Source: Firmicutes bacterium UBA1426 (lineage in GTDB: Bacteria > Bacillota > Clostridia > Peptostreptococcales > Anaerovoracaceae). From it: a stretch of DNA of 7,854 nt. Shown here one piece after another: positions 1 to 5,362 of the stretch (position 1 is the first letter of the stretch; each line of letters opens with the position of its first letter). A program made the position numbers and the translations under genes. The notes beneath the pieces were generated by a model that saw only the letters and a program-made list of their open reading frames with translations, was not told where the DNA came from and did no database searches. The DNA lies in NCBI GenBank assembly GCA_002329675.1, contig DCUA01000170.1:1-7854 (forward strand), given 5' to 3'.

Positions 1-18
1 GCAGCCATCAAAGAGTAA
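1..18 (+). CDS. possible 3' end of an upstream gene (five codons and a stop)
   Basis: Frame 1 reads Ala-Ala-Ile-Lys-Glu and then TAA at 16-18. A perfect intrinsic terminator begins 20 bases later, which is the arrangement expected at the end of a gene. Five residues are too few to identify a product, and the other two forward frames cannot be excluded. The call rests on context only. Confidence 0.25.
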   Translation, partial: AAIKE

Positions 19-37
19 CCAATAGAACAATGAAGCG

Positions 38-65
38 AAAAGGCGCCTGACAGGCGCCTTTTCTT
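38..65 (+). terminator. intrinsic terminator before the malic enzyme gene
   Basis: Positions 38-48 pair perfectly with 52-62, giving an 11-base-pair stem with a GC-rich core (GGCGCC) and a three-base loop. A short T run (TTTTCTT) follows on the + strand. The stem begins with AAAA, so the complement also ends in TTTT and the element could work in both directions, but no minus-strand gene is visible to need it. It separates whatever lies upstream from the malic enzyme gene. Confidence 0.85.
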
Positions 66-120
66 GATTCCCGGACAGACTCGGAATTTTCGGGGTGTTC
101 AGTCAATAGGAGAAGAAAGT

Positions 121-1296
121 ATGACCGTATTCGATGAAAGTCTCGCATTTCACTATGAGAAAAAAGGAAAAATAGAAGTGATATCCACGGTGCCTGTAGG
201 GAGTAAGGCCGATCTGTCAATAGCATATACACCCGGTGTAGCACAGCCATGTCTTGAAATCCAAAAGGACATTACTAAGTCCTATGCGTTGACCAGGAGA
301 TGGAATCTGTGTCTGGTGGTAACTGATGGTTCTGCAGTTCTTGGCCTTGGAGATATCGGTCCGGAAGCCGGAATGCCTGTAATGGAGGGCAAGTGTGTAC
401 TGTTCAAGGAGTTTGCTGATGTGGATGCGTTCCCTCTTTGCATAAAGAGTAAGGATGTTGACGAGATCGTAAACACGATATACTTGATCTCCGGAAGCTT
501 TGGCGGAGTGAATCTGGAAGATATCGCTGCTCCTCGTTGTTTTGAAATCGAACGCAGATTAAAAGAATTATGCGACATTCCGATATTCCACGATGACCAG
601 CACGGGACGGCTGTTGTTACTCTTGCCGGACTTACCAATGCCATGAAGGTGACGGGTAAGAAAAAGGAGGAGGTATCGATCGTGATCAACGGTGCCGGTG
701 CGGCAGCCGTTTCTGTAACAAAGCTTTTGCTCTCCGCCGGCTATCAGGATATTATATTGTGCGACCGTACAGGAGCCCTTTATGAAGGACGCGAAGGGAT
801 GAATGAATCAAAGCGTGAGATAGCCGGGATCACAAATAAAAATAAGAAAAAAGGTTCACTTGCTGATGTGATCGTTGGTGCCGATATCTTCTGCGGATTT
901 TCATCGCCAGGTGTGTTAACTGCGGAAATGGTGAAAACCATGGCACCGGAGCCGATAATTTTTGCCTGTGCCAACCCGACTCCTGAAATATTCCCGGAAG
1001 AGGCTAAGGCTGCCGGTGCGGCTGTTGTCGCAACCGGAAGGAGCGACTTTCCAAACCAGGTAAACAATGTTCTTGCCTTTCCTGGTATTTTTCGCGGAGC
1101 ATTTGATGTGTTTGCTTCCGATATCAACGAAGAGATGAAGATTGCTGCCGCTGATGCGATTGCAGGGCTCATCTCCGATGAAGAAATCAGCTCTGACCTC
1201 ATTATTCCCTCTGCTTTTGATCAAAGAGTAGGCAAGGCAGTAGCAGCTGCTGTTGCAGAAGCTGCAAGAAAAACCGGTGTCGCCAGAGATTTTTAG
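121..1296 (+). CDS. malic enzyme, short bacterial form (oxidative decarboxylation of malate)
   Basis: The 391-residue protein converts malate to pyruvate and CO2 with reduction of NAD(P) in the cytoplasm. It has the length of the compact bacterial malic enzymes, without the phosphotransacetylase-like domain of MaeB. The N-terminal domain carries AYTPGVA (catalytic Tyr36), GPEAGMPVMEGK (probable catalytic Lys91), NLEDI (Glu133/Asp134, metal) and FHDDQHGTA (Asp158/159, metal). A Rossmann domain follows with GAGAAA at 191-196 and an acidic residue, Asp215, at the end of the second strand. Late motifs are GFSSPGVLT, FACANPTPEI and FPNQVNNVLAFPG, all typical of the family. Asp215 is compatible with NAD, but cofactor choice cannot be read with certainty. 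The ATG at 121 is preferred over an in-frame TTG at 64 because AGGAG at 108-112 sits 8 bases upstream and the family pattern starts there. I see no convincing promoter between the terminator and this gene. Homologues in Bacillus are called ytsJ or mae; I leave the symbol blank. Confidence 0.95.
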   Translation: MTVFDESLAFHYEKKGKIEVISTVPVGSKADLSIAYTPGVAQPCLEIQKDITKSYALTRRWNLCLVVTDGSAVLGLGDIGPEAGMPVMEGKCVLFKEFADVDAFPLCIKSKDVDEIVNTIYLISGSFGGVNLEDIAAPRCFEIERRLKELCDIPIFHDDQHGTAVVTLAGLTNAMKVTGKKKEEVSIVINGAGAAAVSVTKLLLSAGYQDIILCDRTGALYEGREGMNESKREIAGITNKNKKKGSLADVIVGADIFCGFSSPGVLTAEMVKTMAPEPIIFACANPTPEIFPEEAKAAGAAVVATGRSDFPNQVNNVLAFPGIFRGAFDVFASDINEEMKIAAADAIAGLISDEEISSDLIIPSAFDQRVGKAVAAAVAEAARKTGVARDF

Positions 1297-1309
1297 TAAG
1301 GAGCAACAT

Positions 1310-1591
1310 ATGGAAATAGGATATGAAAGTCTCGCCATAGGGATTCTGGTATGGAATTTGATCACATTTTTAATTATGGGTCTGGATAAGCGCAAAGCGA
1401 TAAAACAACGACGCAGGATCAGTGAATCGACACTGTTGGCCCTTGCCTTTTTGCTGGGTGCTCCCGGAGTATTGATCGCTATGTTCGTGTTCCGGCACAA
1501 AACCAAAAAGCCGCTGTTTTTAGTATTAGTACCGCTGGCGTTAATAGAAAATGTACTGCTGGTGGTGGGCTTAAAGGATTTAATACTGTAA
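1310..1591 (+). CDS. DUF1294 family small membrane protein
   Basis: The 93-residue protein has three hydrophobic stretches, at roughly 6-25, 41-61 and 69-88. Between the first and second lies the DUF1294 signature: N16, F20, then DKRKA (26-30), an Arg-rich segment leading to RISE (36-39), and FRHKTKK at 61-67. The family (YsdA-like) is widespread in Bacillota and its function is unknown. The conserved basic loop between the first two segments suggests a small protein lying in the cytoplasmic membrane. The start at 1310 is set by AAGGAG at 1298-1303, six bases upstream. It lies 13 bases after the malic enzyme stop, so the two are probably co-transcribed. A functional link is not established. 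A longer in-frame start at 1253 would lie inside the malic enzyme gene and has no ribosome binding site. Confidence 0.85.
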   Translation: MEIGYESLAIGILVWNLITFLIMGLDKRKAIKQRRRISESTLLALAFLLGAPGVLIAMFVFRHKTKKPLFLVLVPLALIENVLLVVGLKDLIL

Positions 1592-1605
1592 TTCTGTAAT
1601 TATAC

Positions 1606-1731
1606 CGGCATATCAGGTCGGGATTTTCTCCGTAGAAACCGTGAACCTATGAAGGCATTTATGCGCATTAGTATAAAGCGCATCAAAATGCCGTCGGTTT
1701 CCGAGGAGAATGTCACGACCTGATATAGCCG
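1606..1731 (+). repeat. 126-base imperfect inverted repeat: candidate structured RNA or MITE-like element
   Basis: The + strand can fold into one long hairpin. Seen pairings, from the base: 1606-1609 with 1728-1731; 1610-1620 with 1716-1726 (11 perfect pairs); 1622-1624 with 1712-1714 (one G-U); 1626-1631 with 1705-1710; 1635-1641 with 1695-1701; 1654-1660 with 1686-1692; 1661-1666 with 1678-1683. The loop is 1667-1677. The interruptions are mostly symmetric mismatches, except for a 12-base bulge at 1642-1653 opposite two bases, a two-base bulge at 1684-1685 and a single extra base at 1727. No T run follows, so it is not a standard terminator. I see no obvious target-site duplication, no good promoter directly in front, and no match to a riboswitch, T-box, tRNA or 6S RNA that I know. 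It lies between the DUF1294 stop and the rpmG promoter. Confidence 0.75.
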
Positions 1732-1760
1732 CCACAGTTACAGAGGAAACAGAATTGCTA

Positions 1761-1789
1761 TTGACAGGCCACGAAATATATGGTAGTTT
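1761..1789 (+). promoter_or_regulatory. sigma-A promoter of the rpmG-secE-nusG operon
   Basis: A perfect -35 box TTGACA lies at 1761-1766. A 17-base spacer follows, then TAGTTT at 1784-1789 as the -10 box. The -10 is weak on its own but is directly preceded by TGG (1781-1783), the TGn extended -10 element. Transcription should start near 1795-1797, leaving a leader of about 60 bases before rpmG. In the leader, GGCC at 1807-1810 and 1821-1824 could form only a weak hairpin. Confidence 0.75.
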
Positions 1790-1855
1790 TATTAAGCGAC
1801 TTTACGGCCACCTCAAAGCGGCCTTAGTTTAGATGAAATTCGGAGGGCAAGCATC

Positions 1856-2005
1856 ATGAGAGTAAGAGTTACATTATCCTGCACAGAATGCAAGCAGAGG
1901 AACTACAATACGATCAAGAATAAGAAGAATGATCCGGACCGCTTGGAGTTCAACAAGTACTGCAAATTCTGCAAGAAGCAGACAACTCACAAAGAGACCA
2001 AATAA
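1856..2005 (+). CDS. rpmG: 50S ribosomal protein L33, zinc-binding form
   Basis: The 49-residue protein begins [12 protein letters not shown] and contains two CxxC pairs, Cys9/Cys12 and Cys36/Cys39, which form the zinc ribbon of the zinc-binding L33 paralogue. The central [20 protein letters not shown] and the basic C-terminal tail are typical of the family. L33 is a small 50S protein near the E site. The start is set by GGAGG at 1842-1846, nine bases upstream. It is the first gene after the promoter at 1761 and stands directly before secE, an order common in Gram-positive bacteria. Some bacteria carry a second, zinc-free L33 that replaces this one under zinc starvation; none is visible here. 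Confidence 0.95.
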   Translation: MRVRVTLSCTECKQRNYNTIKNKKNDPDRLEFNKYCKFCKKQTTHKETK

Positions 2006-2035
2006 TAAGTAAGAAGTTTAGGGGATGTGAACAAT

Positions 2036-2266
2036 ATGGACAAGAAACCTGCTGTTAACACGAACGTAAAGAAGAGGGGCAGCATCAAGGACTATTTCAA
2101 AGGCGTCAGGACAGAAATACGCAAGGTTATATGGCCGAGCAAAAAGGAACTGGTCTCATATACCGGTGTGGTCATCATGACATGTTTTGCATTTGCTGTG
2201 GTTTTTTGGGCCTTTGATTCCGCATTCCTTGCGCTGCTGAAGGCTGTTTTGAACATCAGCATGTAA
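2036..2266 (+). CDS. secE: preprotein translocase subunit SecE
   Basis: The 76-residue protein is the single-span form of SecE found in Gram-positive bacteria. A basic N-terminus leads into the amphipathic helix and the signature VRTEIRKVIWPSKKEL at 24-39. One membrane segment follows at about 41-60. SecE clamps the two halves of SecY in the SecYEG channel. I chose the ATG at 2036. An in-frame GTG at 2027 exists, but AGGGG at 2020-2024 is only two bases from it, too close to serve it. The spacing to 2036 is 11 bases, long but usable. The stop codon overlaps the nusG ribosome binding site, so translation of secE and nusG is probably linked. Confidence 0.95.
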   Translation: MDKKPAVNTNVKKRGSIKDYFKGVRTEIRKVIWPSKKELVSYTGVVIMTCFAFAVVFWAFDSAFLALLKAVLNISM

Positions 2267-2277
2267 AGGGAAGAACA

Positions 2278-2904
2278 ATGGTAAAAACATCAGACGAAAC
2301 GCCGGAAATCGTGGAAGAAGTCCTGGCCGAAGAAGAACAGGTTGCCACCGGAGAGGGGCAGCTTCAATGTGGTTTGGATGAGGAAGAGGCTTCTAAGGCC
2401 AAGTGGTATGTGATCCATACCTATTCGGGACACGAAAACAAGGTCAAAGTGAATATAGAAAAACTTGTAGAGAACCGGGGCATGCAAGATCTGGTTCTTG
2501 AAGTTGTGGTGCCCACGGAAGACCGGGTAGAGATCAAAGAAGGCCAGCGAAAGATAAAGACAAGAAAGATGTTTCCCGGCTACGTTATCGTAAAGATGAT
2601 TGTCACCAATGAATCCTGGTATCTTGTCAGAAACACCCAGGGGGTTACAGGTTTTGTAGGTCATGGTTCGGAACCGGTGCCGCTTACGAATGAAGAAGTA
2701 AGAAGGATGGGTATCGAAAAGGTCTACATCAAGCTGGATATCGCTCCGGGAGATAGTGTAAAGGTGATAAACGGTCCCTTCGAAAGCTTTATGGGAGTCG
2801 TTGAGGAAGTCAACTTCGACAAACAGACCCTGAAGGTCCGCATATCCATGTTTGGAAGAGACACCCCGGTCGAACTGGAATTCGGCCAGGTGGATAAAAT
2901 ATAG
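2278..2904 (+). CDS. nusG: transcription termination/antitermination factor NusG
   Basis: The 208-residue protein contains the NusG N-terminal (NGN) domain from about residue 42, beginning KWYVIHTYSGHENKV. The core TRKMFPGYVIVKM follows, with NTQGVTGFVG near the domain end. The C-terminal KOW domain occupies roughly 155-208 (APGDSVKVINGPFESFMG and the closing FGRDTPVELEFGQV). NusG binds RNA polymerase, modulates pausing and links transcription to ribosomes. It exceeds the usual length of about 175-180 residues because of an acidic segment of about 40 residues at the N-terminus, with 13 Asp or Glu. The start at 2278 is supported by AAGGG at 2266-2270, seven bases upstream. I found no internal start with a suitable ribosome binding site that would remove the extension. 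Confidence 0.97.
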   Translation: MVKTSDETPEIVEEVLAEEEQVATGEGQLQCGLDEEEASKAKWYVIHTYSGHENKVKVNIEKLVENRGMQDLVLEVVVPTEDRVEIKEGQRKIKTRKMFPGYVIVKMIVTNESWYLVRNTQGVTGFVGHGSEPVPLTNEEVRRMGIEKVYIKLDIAPGDSVKVINGPFESFMGVVEEVNFDKQTLKVRISMFGRDTPVELEFGQVDKI

Positions 2905-2920
2905 CGCCAGGCGCAAAAAA

Positions 2921-2948
2921 CTTGCTTGCATGATAATACGGCAGCAAG
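2921..2948 (+). promoter_or_regulatory. small hairpin upstream of rplK
   Basis: CTTGC at 2921-2925 can pair with GCAAG at 2944-2948, and TGC at 2927-2929 with GCA at 2941-2943. This leaves one bulged base and an 11-base loop. It stands just before the rplK ribosome binding site (AAGGAG, 2952-2957) and could influence rplK translation. No known family is recognised and the stem is short, so this is tentative. Confidence 0.3.
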
Positions 2949-2967
2949 GGAAAGGAGAACAGACAAT

Positions 2968-3393
2968 ATGGCAAAAAAAGTAGACGGCTTGATCAAGCTT
3001 CAGATCCCCGCAGGTAATGCGACTCCTGCTCCGCCGGTAGGTCCTGCACTGGGACAAAAAGGTGTGAACATTATGGATTTCTGCAAGCAGTTCAATGCCA
3101 GAACAGCTGACCAGGCAGGAATGATTATCCCTGTAGTCATTACAGTATATGCGGACAGATCCTTCACCTTTATTACGAAGACACCGCCTGCCGCTGTACT
3201 GTTGAAAAAGGCTGCGAATCTGACTGCTGCTTCCGGTGAGCCCAACAAGAAAAAAGTTGCAACCCTCACTACGGATCAGGCAAGAGAGATCGCAAAGCTG
3301 AAAATGCCGGATTTGAACGCCGCAGATCTTGATTCTGCAACGGAAATGATCAAAGGAACGGCAAGAAGTATGGGTATCGCTATTCGCGACTAG
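2968..3393 (+). CDS. rplK: 50S ribosomal protein L11
   Basis: The 141-residue protein has the standard L11 length. The N-terminal domain starts [19 protein letters not shown] and contains the proline-rich segment [13 protein letters not shown], where Pro22 and Pro23 lie in the helix that contacts thiostrepton-type antibiotics. No resistance-type change is visible there. The RNA-binding C-terminal domain ends in KMPDLNA and the family hallmark GTARSMGI. L11 with 23S rRNA helices 43-44 forms the GTPase-associated centre. The ATG at 2968 follows AAGGAG (2952-2957) by 10 bases. The in-frame upstream codons from 2926 belong to the intergenic leader. The gene is followed at 45 bases by rplA. Confidence 0.98.
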   Translation: MAKKVDGLIKLQIPAGNATPAPPVGPALGQKGVNIMDFCKQFNARTADQAGMIIPVVITVYADRSFTFITKTPPAAVLLKKAANLTAASGEPNKKKVATLTTDQAREIAKLKMPDLNAADLDSATEMIKGTARSMGIAIRD

Positions 3394-3397
3394 TAAG

Positions 3398-3424
3398 GTG
3401 GGAGGCGAAAGCCGCAAGTACCAC
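3398..3424 (+). promoter_or_regulatory. predicted L1-binding autoregulatory hairpin before rplA
   Basis: GTGG at 3398-3401 pairs with CCAC at 3421-3424. Inside, GGC (3404-3406) pairs with GCC (3411-3413) around a GAAA tetraloop. Between the two stems lies an asymmetric internal loop, GA on the left and GCAAGTA on the right. The strands GTGGGAG and GTACCAC resemble GUGGGUAG and AUACCAC of the L1-binding site of 23S rRNA (helix 76), which L1 is known to recognise in its own mRNA. The base of the hairpin abuts the rplA ribosome binding site at 3425-3431, so bound L1 could block translation. Binding is inferred, not shown. Confidence 0.7.
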
Positions 3425-3438
3425 AAGGAGGTTTGAAA

Positions 3439-4140
3439 ATGCCTAAGAGAGGTAAAATTTACAAAGAGTCGGCCAAGTTAGTCGACAAAACAACTTTATA
3501 TGAAGTCGTCGATGGTCTTGATCTTGTTTTACAGACAGCAAAGGCTAAGTTCGACGAAACCGTTGAAGTCCACATTAAGCTGGGCGTAGATGGAAGACAC
3601 GCTGACCAGCAGGTCAGAGGTGCTATCGTTCTTCCTCACGGAACGGGCAAAACCAAAAAGGTTCTCGTATTCGCAAAGGGTGACAAAGCAAAAGAAGCAG
3701 AAGATGCCGGAGCGGATTACGTAGGTGCTGAAGAACTTGCCCAGAAAATCCAGAGCGAGAGCTGGTTTGATTTTGACGTAGTAGTGGCTACCCCGGACAT
3801 GATGGGTGTAGTTGGAAGATTGGGTAAAATTTTAGGACCAAAGGGTCTGATGCCCAACCCCAAATCAGGAACCGTAACCATGGATATTGAAAGAGCACTT
3901 CAGGAGATCAAAGCCGGTAAGGTAGAATATCGTCTCGATAAGACCAATATCATTCACACACCTATCGGAAAGGTATCCTTTGGCAAAGAGAAGCTGGCTG
4001 ACAACTTCAATGCTCTGCTGGAGGCCGTAGTAAAGGCAAAACCCGCAGCAGCCAAAGGTCAATATCTGAAGAGTGTCACCGTGGCCAGCACCATGGGCCC
4101 CGGGATCAAGATCAATCCCATGAAGTTAACATTTAACTAA
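3439..4140 (+). CDS. rplA: 50S ribosomal protein L1
   Basis: The 233-residue protein matches L1 in length and sequence. It starts [11 protein letters not shown]. Domain I is interrupted by domain II (about 70-155), which contains [22 protein letters not shown]. The L1 signature [18 protein letters not shown] follows, with the Gly/Pro-rich loop next to the rRNA-binding face, and the C-terminus includes [12 protein letters not shown]1 forms the mobile L1 stalk that moves deacylated tRNA through the E site, and in bacteria it also represses its own operon. The start at 3439 has AAGGAGG at 3425-3431, seven bases upstream. An in-frame TTG at 3433 is too close to that site. The predicted L1 site directly before the gene suggests feedback control. 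Confidence 0.98.
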   Translation: MPKRGKIYKESAKLVDKTTLYEVVDGLDLVLQTAKAKFDETVEVHIKLGVDGRHADQQVRGAIVLPHGTGKTKKVLVFAKGDKAKEAEDAGADYVGAEELAQKIQSESWFDFDVVVATPDMMGVVGRLGKILGPKGLMPNPKSGTVTMDIERALQEIKAGKVEYRLDKTNIIHTPIGKVSFGKEKLADNFNALLEAVVKAKPAAAKGQYLKSVTVASTMGPGIKINPMKLTFN

Positions 4141-4180
4141 AATTCAGGTGTCGTAAAAAAGCTCTATTAAAACTGCATAT

Positions 4181-4247
4181 AGACTGTAGACAGCAGGTGC
4201 GCAAGCTTAATCTCCTGCCGAGGTTGAAGATACAAAATATTGAATCG
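4181..4247 (+). promoter_or_regulatory. L10 leader RNA (rplJ autoregulatory attenuator, sensing part)
   Basis: The stretch 4188-4222 carries the conserved L10 leader core: AGACAGCAGGTG, a variable hairpin, then CTTAAT and CCTGCCGAGG. GCAGG at 4193-4197 pairs with CCTGC at 4214-4218. The intervening bases form the bent element recognised by L10 bound to L12. In Firmicutes this leader controls rplJ-rplL by transcription attenuation, and a terminator follows here as expected. The upstream strand 4184-4193 can alternatively pair with 4257-4266 inside the terminator (10 pairs, one G-U), a candidate antiterminator. Confidence 0.85.
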
Positions 4248-4284
4248 AAGCCTTTTCTGTCTGCAGGATAGAAGAGGCTTTTTT
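4248..4284 (+). terminator. attenuator terminator of the L10 leader
   Basis: AAGCCTTTTCT at 4248-4258 pairs with AGAAGAGGCTT at 4270-4280 with one G-U. Three further pairs (4259-4261 with 4267-4269) close a five-base loop. Six T residues (4279-4284) follow. It lies 26 bases before the rplJ start, within the leader, so it should stop a fraction of transcripts before rplJ-rplL when L10 is in excess. Confidence 0.85.
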
Positions 4285-4310
4285 ACCAGAGACCGGAAAG
4301 GAGACAGTTC

Positions 4311-4811
4311 ATGCCATCAAAAGAACATTTGAGTCAAAAACAGGCAGTGATTGACGAGATCAAAGAAAAATTAGAAAAAGCGCAGTCGGCAGTGGTCATT
4401 GACTACATGGGAATCAATGTAGAAGAAGCCAATGCCATGAGAAAGAAGCTCAGGGATGCGAATGTAGACTATACGGTTTACAAGAACACACTCTTTAACA
4501 GAGCAATCGAAGGGACTTCCTTTGAAAGCCTTTCCCCAATCCTCAACGGCCCAAGTGCATTCGCATTCGGATACGATGATGCGGTTGCTCCGGCCAGAGT
4601 GTTGAATGGGATCATGAAGGAGTACAAAAAGATGAGCTTCAAAGGGGGAGTCGTAGAAGGCGGTTTTTACGACAGCGAACAGATAAAAGATATCGCACTC
4701 CTACCTGGAAGAGAAGAGCTTATTGCTAAATTTATGGGCAGCATCCAGTCGCCTGTTTCAAAGATGGTCCGTACATTCCAGGCAATTGCGGACGCTAAAG
4801 TAGAAGAATAG
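4311..4811 (+). CDS. rplJ: 50S ribosomal protein L10
   Basis: The 166-residue protein has the usual L10 length. The N-terminal rRNA-binding domain includes [38 protein letters not shown], a typical L10 core, followed by [19 protein letters not shown]. The C-terminal helix from about residue 130 ([25 protein letters not shown]) continues into the tail that carries the L7/L12 dimers. L10 is the base of the ribosomal stalk and, with L12, represses its own transcript through the leader at 4181-4284. The start is set by AAGGAG at 4298-4303, seven bases upstream. It is followed by rplL at 23 bases. Confidence 0.97.
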   Translation: MPSKEHLSQKQAVIDEIKEKLEKAQSAVVIDYMGINVEEANAMRKKLRDANVDYTVYKNTLFNRAIEGTSFESLSPILNGPSAFAFGYDDAVAPARVLNGIMKEYKKMSFKGGVVEGGFYDSEQIKDIALLPGREELIAKFMGSIQSPVSKMVRTFQAIADAKVEE

Positions 4812-4834
4812 TAGAGAAAGAAAAGGAGAAAAAA

Positions 4835-5203
4835 ATGAATAAAGAGCAAATCATTGAAGCCATCAAAGGCATGACCATTTTAGAACTCAACGAGCTGGTT
4901 AAGGCTTGTGAAGAGGAATTTGGCGTTTCCGCAGCAGCTCCCGTTGCAGTAGCAGGAGCAGCAGGTGGAGCAGCAGAAGCAGTTGAAGAGCAGTCAGAAT
5001 TCACAGTAGTCCTGGCTAGTGCAGGCGCTGAGAAGATCAAGGTCATCAAGGTAGTCAGAGAGTTGACCGGACTCGGACTGAAGGAAGCTAAGGAACTGGT
5101 AGACGGTGCTCCCAGCAACGTTAAGGAAGGCGTTGAGAAAGCAGAAGCCGAAGCCATCAAGAAGCAGCTTGAAGAAGTTGGCGCTGCAGTAGAGCTGAAA
5201 TAA
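4835..5203 (+). CDS. rplL: 50S ribosomal protein L7/L12
   Basis: The 122-residue acidic protein has the three parts of L7/L12. A dimerising, L10-binding N-terminal domain (about 1-30) includes [19 protein letters not shown]. An Ala/Gly-rich hinge covers about 31-52. The globular C-terminal domain starts with EFTVVL and carries [27 protein letters not shown], the face that recruits translation GTPases. Multiple copies form the flexible stalk. AAGGAG at 4823-4828 is six bases before the ATG, a strong site consistent with the high synthesis L12 needs relative to L10. A strong terminator follows the gene. Confidence 0.98.
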   Translation: MNKEQIIEAIKGMTILELNELVKACEEEFGVSAAAPVAVAGAAGGAAEAVEEQSEFTVVLASAGAEKIKVIKVVRELTGLGLKEAKELVDGAPSNVKEGVEKAEAEAIKKQLEEVGAAVELK

Positions 5204-5225
5204 GCGATAATTGCACGAATTACGT

Positions 5226-5259
5226 AAAACCCGTTCGTTTAACAGAACGGGTTTTATTT
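5226..5259 (+). terminator. intrinsic terminator after rplL
   Basis: AAAACCCGTTC at 5226-5236 pairs perfectly with GAACGGGTTTT at 5245-5255 around an eight-base loop. A T-rich tail, TTTTATTT, follows from 5252. It ends the rpmG-to-rplL transcription unit. Some read-through into rpoB is possible, as this junction is attenuated rather than fully closed in well-studied bacteria. Confidence 0.9.
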
Positions 5260-5283
5260 ATTATAAATATGGGAATAATTTTG

Positions 5284-5312
5284 TTGACTACTTGTTTCCC
5301 CTGTGATATCAT
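5284..5312 (+). promoter_or_regulatory. sigma-A promoter of rpoB
   Basis: TTGACT at 5284-5289 and TATCAT at 5307-5312 are separated by exactly 17 bases. A TGA triplet (5304-5306) supplies an extended -10 element. Each box matches the consensus at five of six positions. Transcription should start near 5318, giving a leader of about 45 bases. The promoter lies after the rplL terminator, so rpoB and the expected downstream rpoC can be transcribed independently of the ribosomal protein genes. Confidence 0.85.
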
Positions 5313-5362
5313 AGTACATTGCCACGCAAAGTAGTTTGTTGTCAATACAAGGAGTGATGATT

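Noticed and set aside
64..92. TTGATT at 64-69 as a possible -35 box for the malic enzyme gene.
   Set aside because: At 17 bases downstream the sequence is TTTTCG, a very poor -10, and the match overlaps the terminator tail.
282..1506. Three minus-strand open frames (282-689, 780-1202, 916-1506) opposite malic enzyme and DUF1294.
   Set aside because: They overlap each other and the certain + strand genes, and their predicted products look like no family.
1649..1723. A 24-codon ATG-started frame inside the large hairpin. It is in phase with the DUF1294 gene, and that frame stays open past the stop at 1589-1591 as far as 1723.
   Set aside because: There is no ribosome binding site before the ATG and the run without a stop is short enough to be chance. 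The base pairing of the region explains the sequence better than coding.
1606..1731. 6S RNA, T-box or riboswitch as identity for the large hairpin.
   Set aside because: No T-box motif, no known aptamer core, no terminator, and the length and bubble placement do not fit the 6S pattern that I know.
1592..2035. Looked for a tRNA gene (such as tRNA-Trp) near rpmG and secE.
   Set aside because: No T-loop GGTTC-type motif or cloverleaf is visible, and the rpmG-secE gap is only 30 bases.
2904..2914. GCGC-CAG-GCGC mini-hairpin right after nusG.
   Set aside because: It has only four pairs and is followed by A residues, not T, so it is not a terminator on the + strand.
2290..3426. A 378-codon open frame on the minus strand across nusG and rplK.
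   Set aside because: It lies antisense to two certain genes. Its product is rich in Cys, His, Ser and Arg without any recognisable domain, and it has no ribosome binding site in a sensible place. It is a coding-strand shadow.
4795..5160. Minus-strand open frame, Ser/Ala-rich, opposite rplL.
   Set aside because: Its composition mirrors the Ala-rich hinge and Glu/Lys codons of L7/L12 on the other strand.
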